NCBI GenBank assembly: GCA_029961045.1
Contig: JASBVN010000012.1
Coordinates: 1-64,000, forward strand
DNA: 64,000 bases
DNA from: Alicyclobacillaceae bacterium
GTDB taxonomy: Bacteria > Bacillota > Bacilli > Kyrpidiales > Kyrpidiaceae
Direction of reading: 5' to 3'
This document shows positions 16,929-26,203 of the stretch, one piece after another (position 1 is the stretch's first letter; the number at the start of each line of letters is the position of its first letter). Below the pieces are notes generated by a model that was not told where the DNA came from, ran no database searches, and saw only the letters and a program-made list of their open reading frames with translations. The translations under genes were made by a program, and so were the position numbers.

Positions 16929-18120
16929 CCGGTCTCCCCCCTTTCTCCGCCCGGCAACGTTCAAAGGCCGCGGCGATGCGCGCGATATCCTCGTCGCTGT
17001 GGGCTGCCGTCACCGTCACCCGGATGCGGCAGGAACCGGCGGGGACGGTAGGGGGCCGGATCGCCGGGGCGAACACGCCCTCCTCGTCCAGCCGGCGGGC
17101 CACCGCCAGGGTTTCCTCCACGTCGCCGACGATCACCGGAATAATCGGCGTGGGGCCCTCCGGCACGTTCCACCCCTGCCGCCTCAGCTCCGCGCGAAGC
17201 CGGCGGGCCAAATCCTCCAAGCGCCGCCGCCGCCACGGCTCTTCCTCGATCAGATCGATGGCACGCAGGGCGGCCCCCACCGTCGCCGGAGAGGGGGCCG
17301 TAGAGAAAATGAACGGCCGGGCGCGATTTTGCAGGTACGCGATCACCGGCCGAGGGCCGGCGATGTACGCCCCTTCCACCCCCGCCGCTTTGCTCAACGT
17401 CCCCATGTGAAGGAGCAACGGGCCACCTTCCGGCTCGGTTTCAATGCCGAAGTACTCCGCCGTCCCCCGGCCCCGCTCGCCGAGAACCCCGCCGCCGTGG
17501 GCGTCGTCCACCACGACCGCGGCTTCGTACCGCCGCGCCACCGCCAGCAGATCGGGCAGCGGCGCCACGTCCCCGTCCATGCTGAACACCCCGTCGGTGA
17601 TGATAATCCGGCGCCTCGCTCCCCTCGCTTCGGCCAACCGCCTCTCCAGATCCCGGGGATCGGCGTGTCGGTACACCCGGACCTCGGCCCGGCTCATCCG
17701 GCAGCCGTCAATGATGCTGGCGTGGTTGAGTTCGTCGCTAAAAATCACATCCCCCCGCCCGGCGAGGGTCGAGGCGATCGCCACATTGGCCATATACCCC
17801 GTCGCCAGAACCATCGCCGCTTCGGCGCCCTTCCACCGGGCGATTCGCTCCTCCAGGGCTTCGTGCAAAACGGTGTTTCCGGTGATCAACCGCGAACCGG
17901 TGCTGCCCGTCCCGAACCGGCGCACCGCTTCCACCGCCGCCTCGCGAAGCCGGGGATCCTCCGCCAATCCCAGGTAGTTGTTGGAGGCGCACAGGATATA
18001 TTCGCGACCGTCCACCACCACCCGCGGGCCGGGGAGACTCTCGAACCGCCGGAGCGTCCTCCATAGCCCGGCCTTTCGCAACCCTTCCATCTCTTCCCGG
18101 AGACCGGCCAGGCCGATCAC
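16885..18120 (-). CDS. bioF: BioF, 8-amino-7-oxononanoate synthase
   Basis: A 411-residue PLP enzyme joining pimeloyl-thioester and L-alanine. Fold-type I features are 'NNYLGLAEDPRL', 'VVVDDAHGGGVLGERGRG' and the PLP lysine in 'HMGTLSKAAGVEGAY'. GTG 18120 overlaps the bioA stop (GTGA). The C-terminus extends about 20 residues past the usual end, into bioD. No bioW, bioC or bioH gene is in the window, so the pimeloyl source is not seen. Confidence 0.94.
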   Translation of the reverse strand: MIGLAGLREEMEGLRKAGLWRTLRRFESLPGPRVVVDGREYILCASNNYLGLAEDPRLREAAVEAVRRFGTGSTGSRLITGNTVLHEALEERIARWKGAEAAMVLATGYMANVAIASTLAGRGDVIFSDELNHASIIDGCRMSRAEVRVYRHADPRDLERRLAEARGARRRIIITDGVFSMDGDVAPLPDLLAVARRYEAAVVVDDAHGGGVLGERGRGTAEYFGIETEPEGGPLLLHMGTLSKAAGVEGAYIAGPRPVIAYLQNRARPFIFSTAPSPATVGAALRAIDLIEEEPWRRRRLEDLARRLRAELRRQGWNVPEGPTPIIPVIVGDVEETLAVARRLDEEGVFAPAIRPPTVPAGSCRIRVTVTAAHSDEDIARIAAAFERCRAEKGGRPGAGMVGDGHRYGCG

Positions 18121-19484
18121 GAGCCGGTCACCTCCCGGATCGCGCGGATCAAAATTCCGGTCATCGCTTCCAGGACGTCCTCCGGGGCGGCAAGGGGCGG
18201 CATGAAGACGACGACATCGCCCAGGGGCCGTATGATCATCCCCAAATCCCTCGCCCGCCTGCACACGGCGAACCCCATCTGCCGTTCCACCGGATAGGGC
18301 TCTTTCGATGTCCGGTCGGCCACCAACTCGATGCCGATCATCATCCCCTTCTGCCGGACGTCTCCGACATGCGGCAGATCCTTCAGCACTTCCAGCCGCT
18401 TTCGGATATATTCCTCTTTTTCTCTGACCCGCTCCACCAGGCGCGTCCGGTCGAACAGCTCCAAATTGGCCAGGGCCGCGGCACACCCGAGCTGGTTGCC
18501 CGTGTAGGAATGACCGTGATAAAAGGTCTTGCCTTCCCACGGTTCGCCCAGAAACGCCTCGTAGACCCGGTCGGTGGTGAGCGTCGCCGCCACCGGCAAG
18601 TAACCGCCGGTGATCCCTTTGCCGCAGGTCAGAAAGTCGGGGGAGACCCCGTCGTGTTCACAGGCGAACATCCGGCCCGTCCGGCCGAACCCGGTGGCCA
18701 CCTCGTCGGCGATCATCAACACGTTCCACCGGGTGCACAGCTCCCGGATCTCCCGGAGATACCCCGGAGGCATCACGATCATGCCGTTGGCCCCTTGCAC
18801 GACCGGTTCGACGATCAGCGCCGCCGTCTCGTCGGCATGTTCCTCCAGCGTACTCCGGAGCGCCTCCAAACAGGCGAACCCGCAGGAATCGGGTTGCTTT
18901 CCGACGGGACACCGGTAACAGTAGGGATACGGCACTCGAAACGTGTCGAACAGCAACCCGCCAAAGGCGTGGTGGAACAATTCGATGGCGCCGACGCTCA
19001 CGGCGCCGATCGTATCGCCGTGATACGCCCCCGTCATGGTGATGAATTTTCGCTTTTCCGGCCGCCCGGAATGCTGCCAGAACTGGTACGCCATTTTGAT
19101 GGCGATCTCCACGGCTTCGGCGCCGCTGTCGGAGTAAAAGACTTTATTGAGCCCTTCGGGCGAACGGGCGACCAACTGTTCCGCCAACAAAATCGCCGGA
19201 ACACTCAATTGCCCCAACATCGTGGAATGGGCGATCCTCCCCAGTTGGTCCGCCACGGCCCGGTCCAGCTCCGGCACCCGGTGGCCGTGCACGTTCAGCC
19301 ACAGGGACGAAACCCCGTCGTAATACTCCCGGCCGCGAACGTCCCGGAGCCGGAATCCCTGCCCGCTTTCGACAATGACCGGTTCTTGATCGAAAAAAGT
19401 CTTCATTTGCGTAAAGGGATTCCAAACATACTTTTTACTTTTTTCCAACAACAATGTATAGAGGTCCATCGACTCCTTCGCCAC
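18117..19484 (-). CDS. bioA: BioA, DAPA aminotransferase
   Basis: A 455-residue class III aminotransferase making 7,8-diaminopelargonate, normally with SAM (or lysine in Bacillus) as amino donor. Typical stretches are 'VWNPFTQM', 'YDGVSSLWLNVHGHR', 'YSDSGAEAVEIA', 'TMTGAYHGDTIGA' and the PLP lysine in 'LTCGKGITGG'. GTG 19484 is spaced five bases from GGAGGGGG; GTG 19490 and ATG 19469 are alternatives. First gene of the bio operon, directly behind a BirA operator. Confidence 0.94.
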   Translation of the reverse strand: MAKESMDLYTLLLEKSKKYVWNPFTQMKTFFDQEPVIVESGQGFRLRDVRGREYYDGVSSLWLNVHGHRVPELDRAVADQLGRIAHSTMLGQLSVPAILLAEQLVARSPEGLNKVFYSDSGAEAVEIAIKMAYQFWQHSGRPEKRKFITMTGAYHGDTIGAVSVGAIELFHHAFGGLLFDTFRVPYPYCYRCPVGKQPDSCGFACLEALRSTLEEHADETAALIVEPVVQGANGMIVMPPGYLREIRELCTRWNVLMIADEVATGFGRTGRMFACEHDGVSPDFLTCGKGITGGYLPVAATLTTDRVYEAFLGEPWEGKTFYHGHSYTGNQLGCAAALANLELFDRTRLVERVREKEEYIRKRLEVLKDLPHVGDVRQKGMMIGIELVADRTSKEPYPVERQMGFAVCRRARDLGMIIRPLGDVVVFMPPLAAPEDVLEAMTGILIRAIREVTGS

Positions 19485-19505
19485 CGGCACCCCCTCCGTC
19501 TTTGT

Positions 19506-19537
19506 TTGTCAACCTATCATCGACAAAAGGTTAACAT
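19506..19537. promoter_or_regulatory. BirA operator upstream of bioA
   Basis: The plus strand reads TTGTCAACC-N14-GGTTAACAT. This matches the Firmicute BirA operator, two TTGTTAACC-type half sites about 14-15 bp apart. It lies about 20 bp upstream of bioA, so biotin-loaded BirA should repress the operon. A standard -35/-10 pair could not be fixed with confidence around it. Confidence 0.8.
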
Positions 19538-19671
19538 TTACGGACCTATCATATCAGATCGGCCTGCGGGGAGCAATCTTTTTTGGAACATTCGGGACCG
19601 GGAGGTCATAGACATAAGAGGAGAGAACGCGGTTTTTTTCGGGGGACTGCGCTTCTGTTCGATAGTTTTCT

Positions 19672-19701
19672 GTATTTGGCCGCACAAGGATGGATATACC
19701 A
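19672..19701 (+). promoter_or_regulatory. Sigma-F/sigma-G-like promoter of rsfA
   Basis: GTATT (19672-19676) is separated by exactly 15 bp from GGATATACCA (19692-19701). This fits the forespore sigma-F/G pattern (about G-Y/T-ATA, N15, GG-N2-A-N-A). It ends about 35 bp before the rsfA start. RsfA of B. subtilis is expressed in the forespore from such promoters. Confidence 0.5.
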
Positions 19702-19736
19702 ATAGTAATTCGAGGAACGCGATGGAGGCGATCGAG

Positions 19737-20306
19737 ATGGAAACGGTAGAACGATGGACCACCCGGTCGGACGCCTGGACGGCCGAAGACGACAAAAAAC
19801 TGGCGGACATTGTGCTGCGGCATATTCGAGAAGGCAGCACCCAACTCAGCGCTTTTGTAGAAGCAGCCGCCCAACTGGGGCGGACCCCCGCCGCGTGCGG
19901 ATACCGCTGGAACGGGATTATCCGCAAACATTACGAAGACCAAGTCCAGGAAGCGAAAAAACAAAAAAAGGAGCGCCTTGCACAAATGCGGGCGCGGGGA
20001 CGAAAACGCCGCCTCGATCACCAGTGGAACATCGAAGCGGTGATCCAGTCCCTCCGGGCGTGGGAGGAGGTCCAACGCCGGCTGGAGCGGCAAAACTACG
20101 AGCTGAAACACCTGGTCGCCGAACTCCAGGATAAGGTCAAAACCCTGGAAGAAGAAAATCGCCGGTTGCGGGAAGACGGCCCCCTTTCCCAAGTCAGACA
20201 ACTTCAAGAAGACTCCAAGGAATTTCTCGCTTTGATGGACCGCGCCCGCCGGCTCTTTCAAGACATGGACGAAAAGCGGCCGAGCGCGGTCCCATCCGAA
20301 GATTGA
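19737..20306 (+). CDS. rsfA: RsfA-family prespore-specific regulator
   Basis: A 189-residue regulator. Residues 10-60 form the Myb/SANT-like domain typical of RsfA ('AWTAEDDKKLADIVLRHI', 'CGYRWNGIIRKHY'), followed by a basic stretch and a long coiled coil (about residues 95-165). In B. subtilis RsfA fine-tunes the sigma-F regulon during sporulation. ATG 19737 has GGAGG seven bases upstream; ATG 19722 is an in-frame alternative. It is divergent from bioA and ends in an intrinsic terminator. It is the best evidence that this organism sporulates. Confidence 0.88.
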   Translation: METVERWTTRSDAWTAEDDKKLADIVLRHIREGSTQLSAFVEAAAQLGRTPAACGYRWNGIIRKHYEDQVQEAKKQKKERLAQMRARGRKRRLDHQWNIEAVIQSLRAWEEVQRRLERQNYELKHLVAELQDKVKTLEEENRRLREDGPLSQVRQLQEDSKEFLALMDRARRLFQDMDEKRPSAVPSED

Positions 20307-20337
20307 CCGGCCTCTCCCCCGCGCCTTTCCTCCTTCG

Positions 20338-20366
20338 ACTCTCCGCACCGGGCGGAGAGTTTTTTT
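20338..20366 (+). terminator. Intrinsic terminator of rsfA
   Basis: Perfect 9-bp stem ACTCTCCGC/GCGGAGAGT with a 5-base loop followed by TTTTTT. Confidence 0.85.
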
Positions 20367-20543
20367 GTTATTTGACAACGTATTTTCACATACGGGACAT
20401 CTTGTATCGCTGCGCAGTCCACCCGAAAAAGATAAAATGATATGCGAAGGTATGTTAGTTTATATCAATATCTAACAAAAGGGGGTGGCGGGCCGGCCCA
20501 TATTCTCAAGCGATTCTACCATTCCTTTTCGGAGGTGAAAGCG

Positions 20544-21917
20544 ATGGAATTTCCTGTATTTACTCTGGATCAATTCGGATCCGGAACCCTCGTCGCCCTG
20601 GTGGCCATTATTCATGTCCTCATCAGCCATGGGGCGGCCGTCGGCGGCTCCGTCATGGTGGCGGCCCTGGAGACCTGGGGTATGCGCAGGGGAGACGTCC
20701 GAATCGACGAATTTGCCCACCGATTTCTGAAAGTTCTCTTTGTGGTAACCACAGCGGTGGGAGCCATGACGGGTGTGGGCATCTGGTTTACAACAGGCGT
20801 GGTACAACCGGCGGCCATCGGTTCGATGTTGCGGGTGTTCTTCTGGTTTTGGTTCACCGAATGGGTCGTGTTTGTCTTGGAAGTGCTGCTGGTCGTCCTG
20901 TATTACTTCACCTGGCCGAAACTGCGAGGAGAACGAAAGGCGCTACACCGCAACATCGGCATCGCCTACGCCGTTTCCTCCTGGCTCACCATGGCCATCA
21001 TCACGGGAATTCTGGCCTTCATGTTGACCCCCGGAGGGTGGACGGACACCGGATCGCGGTGGGCAGCGTTCTTCAACCCCACTTATCTGCCGTCTTTGGC
21101 GTTCCGCACCTTCCTGGCTTGGGCCATGGCTGCGGCGTTCACCATGGCTTTTGCCTTGCTGACCGTTCGGGAGAGGGATTTCCGGGCTGAAATCCTGAAA
21201 TTCGCCTCCCGCTTCTTGGCCGTCTCCGGACTGCTGTTGTTCCTCACCGGCATGTGGTACTACGGGGCAGTGCCGGGCGGAGCGAAATCCCTGATCAAGT
21301 GGGCCACGGCCATGACGCCTCTGCAGTTTGACCTGCTGAATTACGGCGGGATTTTCGCGATTTTCTTGTTCGCCCTGATCGCCTTCTTTTACCCGCGCCA
21401 GTTGGCCGGATCCAGTCGCATGGGTCGCTGGTTCGCCGCGGCCGCGTCGGTGCTGGTAATCGCCCTCGCCGTCTTTTACGTCGGCGAAATCGAGATGGTG
21501 CGGGAATCAATCCGCAAGCCTTACGTGATTTCGGGGTACATGTACGCCAACGGCATTCGGGTGGCCGACGTCGACCGCCTCAACCGAGAGGGAATTTTAC
21601 CCAACGCGAAATTCGCCCGCGTTTCCAAGGTCGAGCCCGGCCGGGAACTGGAAGCGGGCAAGGAAATCTTCCGCCTGGAATGCCAAAGTTGTCACGTGGT
21701 GAACAACTGGATCCGGCAGCGAAGGGACTTGGCTTACCGGCTTAAAGGATGGAACGAAAACACCATCTACACCTACGTCAAAAATCTGCATCAAGCCCGG
21801 GCGTTCATGCCGCCCTTTGTCGGCACCGACGAAGAACTCCGGGCCCTGAGCCGATTCTTGGCGACTCTGCCGGCTCAAACCGCGGCCCTGCCGGCCTCCG
21901 GACAATCCGGCCGATAA
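20544..21917 (+). CDS. CydA-like bd-superfamily oxidase subunit fused to cytochrome c
   Basis: A 457-residue membrane protein. Residues 1-345 follow the CydA plan: H24 in 'AIIHVLISH' (position of the high-spin heme ligand), 'TTAVGAMTG', E106 and E113 in 'FTEWVVFVLEV' (equivalents of the E99/E107 proton path) and 'TGILAFMLTPGGW'. Residues 365-450 form a class I cytochrome c domain with C380-x2-C383-H384 and a Met ligand M422 in 'AFMPPF'. The long quinol Q-loop of canonical CydA is not evident. This suggests a cytochrome-c-linked or c-heme-relayed member of the bd superfamily, not a standard quinol oxidase. ATG 20544 has GGAGGTGA. Confidence 0.82.
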   Translation: MEFPVFTLDQFGSGTLVALVAIIHVLISHGAAVGGSVMVAALETWGMRRGDVRIDEFAHRFLKVLFVVTTAVGAMTGVGIWFTTGVVQPAAIGSMLRVFFWFWFTEWVVFVLEVLLVVLYYFTWPKLRGERKALHRNIGIAYAVSSWLTMAIITGILAFMLTPGGWTDTGSRWAAFFNPTYLPSLAFRTFLAWAMAAAFTMAFALLTVRERDFRAEILKFASRFLAVSGLLLFLTGMWYYGAVPGGAKSLIKWATAMTPLQFDLLNYGGIFAIFLFALIAFFYPRQLAGSSRMGRWFAAAASVLVIALAVFYVGEIEMVRESIRKPYVISGYMYANGIRVADVDRLNREGILPNAKFARVSKVEPGRELEAGKEIFRLECQSCHVVNNWIRQRRDLAYRLKGWNENTIYTYVKNLHQARAFMPPFVGTDEELRALSRFLATLPAQTAALPASGQSGR

Positions 21918-21938
21918 CGGTCAGAAAGGAGTGAACCT

Positions 21939-22991
21939 ATGCCTCCGATTCCGAACGATCTTCCGCTGTCGATCCCGGGGTCAGTCCCCTTTTTCACCGT
22001 TTTGCTGGTGATCAGTTTTGTTCTGCACATCCTGTTTGTTTTGCTGACGGTTTCCGGTGCAGTGATGTCCGTGGTCACCGAGGCGGTGGGAGTGTGGAAA
22101 CGGGACCAACGCTACATCCGCTTGGCGGAACAGGTGTTGACGGCTACCTCGGTCAACAAAAGTCTCGCCGTCGTCCTCGGGGTGGCCCCTCTCCTGTTGG
22201 TCAGCGTCCTGTACACCCGCTTCTATTACCCGCCGACGGTCATTCTGGGCGGAGCCTGGCTGTCGGTGATTTGGCTGTTGATTGTCGGATTTCTCCTGTT
22301 GTACGCCTATAAATTTTCGTGGAATGCCCTCCAGAACAAACCGGTGCTGCACCTGCTGTTGGGGGCCCTTGGGGCGTTGGTCTTTCTCGTCGTCCCGATG
22401 ATTTTCGTCGCAACCCTGGGCTTGATGCGCCGGCCGGACCTGTGGACGCAAACCAACAGTTTCCTCCAGGCAATCTCGTATCCCACAGTCTGGCCGAGGT
22501 ATCTTCACTTTATCGCCGCCACCCTGGCGTTCGGCGGATTGTTGCCGGTGGGCATCGCCTGGCGGATGGAAAGAAAAAGGTCGTCCATACCGGCTTCCGA
22601 GGTGGCGGCAACCGGCGAAGACGAACCGTTGAATCCAAAATGGGCGGCATCCTACGGAATTCGTTGGACGGCCGTCACACTCCTCATTCAAATTCCGCTC
22701 GGTCTGCTCGTCCTGTTCGCCGTGCCGGATGCAGTTCGAGGGCATTTTCTAGGAGGATCGGTCTTCAGTACGTCTCTTCTCGCCGTCGCCGTCGCGAGCG
22801 TCCTGGCGGCGCTGGGAGCGGCGCTGTACCACCGGAACGGGAAAAACCCGGCAGCGATCCTCCGGAATCTCGGAGTCCTTCTGGCGATCGTGTTGCTGGT
22901 GATGGGCCTCATGCGCCTCCAGGTGCGGGATTATCAGATCGAACCTTACGCCTCTACTCCTTCGCACTCGTCGGGGGCCGCCGCCCCGTAG
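21939..22991 (+). CDS. Second bd-superfamily membrane subunit (CydA/CydB-like)
   Basis: A 350-residue protein with about eight or nine membrane helices, 21 bp after the c-heme subunit and preceded by AAAGGAGTGA. H30 in 'FVLHILFVLLTVSG' and H190 in 'RYLHFIAATLAFGG' are good heme-b ligand candidates. It lacks a heme-c motif. It is clearly paralogous to the protein at 23810-24811 (shared 'LLVMG..RLQV..YQ' C-terminus and both His positions). It probably forms the heterodimeric partner of the upstream subunit. Canonical CydB identity is not supported. Confidence 0.72.
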   Translation: MPPIPNDLPLSIPGSVPFFTVLLVISFVLHILFVLLTVSGAVMSVVTEAVGVWKRDQRYIRLAEQVLTATSVNKSLAVVLGVAPLLLVSVLYTRFYYPPTVILGGAWLSVIWLLIVGFLLLYAYKFSWNALQNKPVLHLLLGALGALVFLVVPMIFVATLGLMRRPDLWTQTNSFLQAISYPTVWPRYLHFIAATLAFGGLLPVGIAWRMERKRSSIPASEVAATGEDEPLNPKWAASYGIRWTAVTLLIQIPLGLLVLFAVPDAVRGHFLGGSVFSTSLLAVAVASVLAALGAALYHRNGKNPAAILRNLGVLLAIVLLVMGLMRLQVRDYQIEPYASTPSHSSGAAAP

Positions 22992-23000
22992 CGGCGGCCC
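22975..23000. other. Stem-loop overlapping the stop codon of the second oxidase subunit
   Basis: Perfect 10-bp stem GGGCCGCCGC/GCGGCGGCCC with a six-base loop containing the first bases of the TAG stop. No U-tract follows, so it is a weak terminator or 3'-end stabiliser. Confidence 0.5.
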
Positions 23001-23021
23001 ACCTCCTCGGGGAGGGACCGG

Positions 23022-23062
23022 GTTGTGTGATTTTATGTTATAATTCACGTGAAGTCTCACAA
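23022..23062 (+). promoter_or_regulatory. Promoter/operator region of the DeoR-NosL gene
   Basis: A perfect -10, TATAAT, lies at 23039-23044 with no recognisable -35. It overlaps the start of a perfect palindrome TTCACGTGAA (23044-23053), and a wider imperfect repeat GTTGTGtga...tCACAAC flanks both. This is what an autorepressed activator-dependent promoter could look like. Confidence 0.45.
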
Positions 23063-23083
23063 CCTCGGGAAGGGAGAAGAGAG

Positions 23084-23683
23084 ATGCTGCCCGTCGAACG
23101 GCAGTCGAAAATCCTGGAATGGTTGCGGCGGGAGGGGCACTTGAAAGTGTCGGATTTGAGCCGCCGGCTCAACGTCTCCGAAATGACCGTCCACCGCGAT
23201 ATCCGCGTATTGGTGCAGCAAGGGCGAGTGCTCAAGACCTACGGAGGCATTTCCCTCGTCCAACCCTCTACCGAGGAAACCGGCCGGGACGCAGCGACGG
23301 CTTGCAGTCTCTGCCGGCGCCCGGTGAACGACCGGCTGGCGATGACCCTGACCGGCGCCGGGGGACAAATCGAGACGTTCTGTTGCGCCCATTGCGGGGT
23401 GTTGCGGTTTTTGCACCGGCGCGACGAAGCCGGCGATCTGTTGGGCCGCGACTTCCTCCTCGGTCACACCGTCGGCGCCAGGACGGCCTGGTACGTGTTC
23501 GATTCGGAGATCCACGTCCCCTGCTGTGAGCCGCAATTGCTCCTCTTCGGGGAACGGGAACACGCGGAGCGCTTCGTCCGCGGTTTCGGCGGAACCGTTC
23601 TGCCCTTCGACGCTGCCGCCGAAGAGCTGCAGAGACGCATGAACCCCGCCTCCCACTGCACCCACTGCCGGCGGCCGACCTGA
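23084..23683 (+). CDS. DeoR-type HTH regulator with NosL-like Cys-rich domain
   Basis: A 199-residue fusion. Residues 1-58 are a DeoR HTH ('RQSKILEWLRREGHLKVSDL', 'VSEMTVHRDI', 'GRVLKTYGGI'). Residues 70-185 resemble NosL: an early C74-x2-C77 pair, C100-C101-x2-C104, 'ARTAWYVFDS', 'AERFVRGFGGTVLPFD'. Two more pairs, C147/C148 and C192/C195, give nine Cys. NosL proteins bind Cu(I). The sugar-phosphate sensor domain of DeoR proteins is absent, so copper or redox sensing is inferred. It sits between two paralogous oxidase subunit genes and is their likely regulator. ATG 23084 has AAGGGAG. Confidence 0.72.
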   Translation: MLPVERQSKILEWLRREGHLKVSDLSRRLNVSEMTVHRDIRVLVQQGRVLKTYGGISLVQPSTEETGRDAATACSLCRRPVNDRLAMTLTGAGGQIETFCCAHCGVLRFLHRRDEAGDLLGRDFLLGHTVGARTAWYVFDSEIHVPCCEPQLLLFGEREHAERFVRGFGGTVLPFDAAAEELQRRMNPASHCTHCRRPT

Positions 23684-23809
23684 GATCTGCCACGGAATCG
23701 TCAACATTCGCTACAACGGCCGCGCCTCCGGCAGTCCGGGACCGGATACAATGGAGGTGGAACGGAACGCGCCCTCCGGGCTCCTTCTATAGCCGAAGGG
23801 AGTGATTCG

Positions 23810-24811
23810 GTGATCAGCGCAAGCGGAATCCTCCATGCCGTACTCGCTCTTGTCTTTCTGGGTTTCTCCCTCTTTCTCGCAGGAAATGCGGCAGTCTCCG
23901 TCTGCGCGGCAGCCGTCGGGGCGATCCGGAAAGACCGCCGCTCCATCCGCATCGCCCAAAGAATCGTGCGGGTCGCCTCGGTACGGGAGTGGAAGGCCAT
24001 CGGGCTGGGCGTCGTGCCGCCCGTACTCATCGGAATCCAGATCCGCCTGGCCGACCCGTCGACCTATCTTTTGACAAAGGGCTGGCTGATGGTCGTCTTC
24101 TTCCTGTTCGGCGGATGGGCCGCCCTGTACGGATACAAAATCCTTTTGTACAAATATCCGCAAAACCCGTCTCGATTCCTGCCGGCGGGAGTTCTCGCCG
24201 TTTTGTTGCTCCTTCCGGCCGCCCCTTCCTTTGTCGTCACCGACGATTTCGCCAGTAAACCGGAACTGTTCGGAGGAACGGAAACCCTCCTCCGCGCCCT
24301 CGTCCACCCTCCCGTCGCGACGCGAGCCCTCCACCTCGCCGCCACGGGGCTTCTGTTGGGCGGGCTCACCGTCTGCGCCACGGCCTACCGCCCCCTGCGC
24401 CGGCTGCCCGAAGGGGTCCCGGGCCGCGGGTTTTATGTCCGTGCGAACCGCTTTGGATTGCGCTGGATTTTCGCCGTGTTGGCGGGTCAGGCGGTCATCG
24501 GATCGGCCACCCTCTTCACCCTGTCCCCGGAGGCGCGGAGTGCCCTCTCCGGTGGAGCGGCGGGCGGCCCCCTGCTCCTGGCCGCCGGAATCGCCCTTAC
24601 CGCCCTGGCCGCCGGAGCGGCTCTCTTTTTCCTCCTGTCCGGGCGGACCGCAGGCTTACTGGGAACGCTGGGCGTCCTGGTGATCGCCGTGCTGCTGGTG
24701 ATGGGCACGATCCGCCTTCAGGTCAAACCGTATCAGAACGGTCCCTATTTCGGCGAGGTGCCGCCTCACTTGATCCCGGTGGTCCTCCAACAGCCGCGGT
24801 GCGGTTGGTGA
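23810..24811 (+). CDS. Paralogous bd-superfamily membrane subunit
   Basis: A 333-residue membrane protein with about eight or nine helices, paralogous to the protein at 21939-22991. It keeps His at the matching places (H9 in 'GILHAVLALVF', H175 in 'RALHLAATGLLLGG') and the 'LLVMGTIRLQVKPYQ' end. The sequence is more degenerate and richer in Ala/Gly. It may be an alternative partner for the c-heme subunit or an assembly factor. GTG 23810 follows AAGGGAGTGA. It ends 22 bp before the convergent fabL. Confidence 0.65.
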   Translation: MISASGILHAVLALVFLGFSLFLAGNAAVSVCAAAVGAIRKDRRSIRIAQRIVRVASVREWKAIGLGVVPPVLIGIQIRLADPSTYLLTKGWLMVVFFLFGGWAALYGYKILLYKYPQNPSRFLPAGVLAVLLLLPAAPSFVVTDDFASKPELFGGTETLLRALVHPPVATRALHLAATGLLLGGLTVCATAYRPLRRLPEGVPGRGFYVRANRFGLRWIFAVLAGQAVIGSATLFTLSPEARSALSGGAAGGPLLLAAGIALTALAAGAALFFLLSGRTAGLLGTLGVLVIAVLLVMGTIRLQVKPYQNGPYFGEVPPHLIPVVLQQPRCGW

Positions 24812-24833
24812 ATGGACCTAGGAGACCTCGTGT

Positions 24834-26187
<1,354 letters not shown>

Positions 26188-26203
26188 ACCGCGTCCTCCC
26201 CCT

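Noticed and set aside
19507-19512. TTGACA on the minus strand as -35 of bioA
   Set aside because: The matching -10 would fall inside the bioA ribosome site or start; the hexamer is part of the BirA half site.
20544-21917. Reading this gene as canonical quinol-oxidising CydA
   Set aside because: It carries a C-terminal cytochrome c domain and no recognisable Q-loop, and no true CydB follows.
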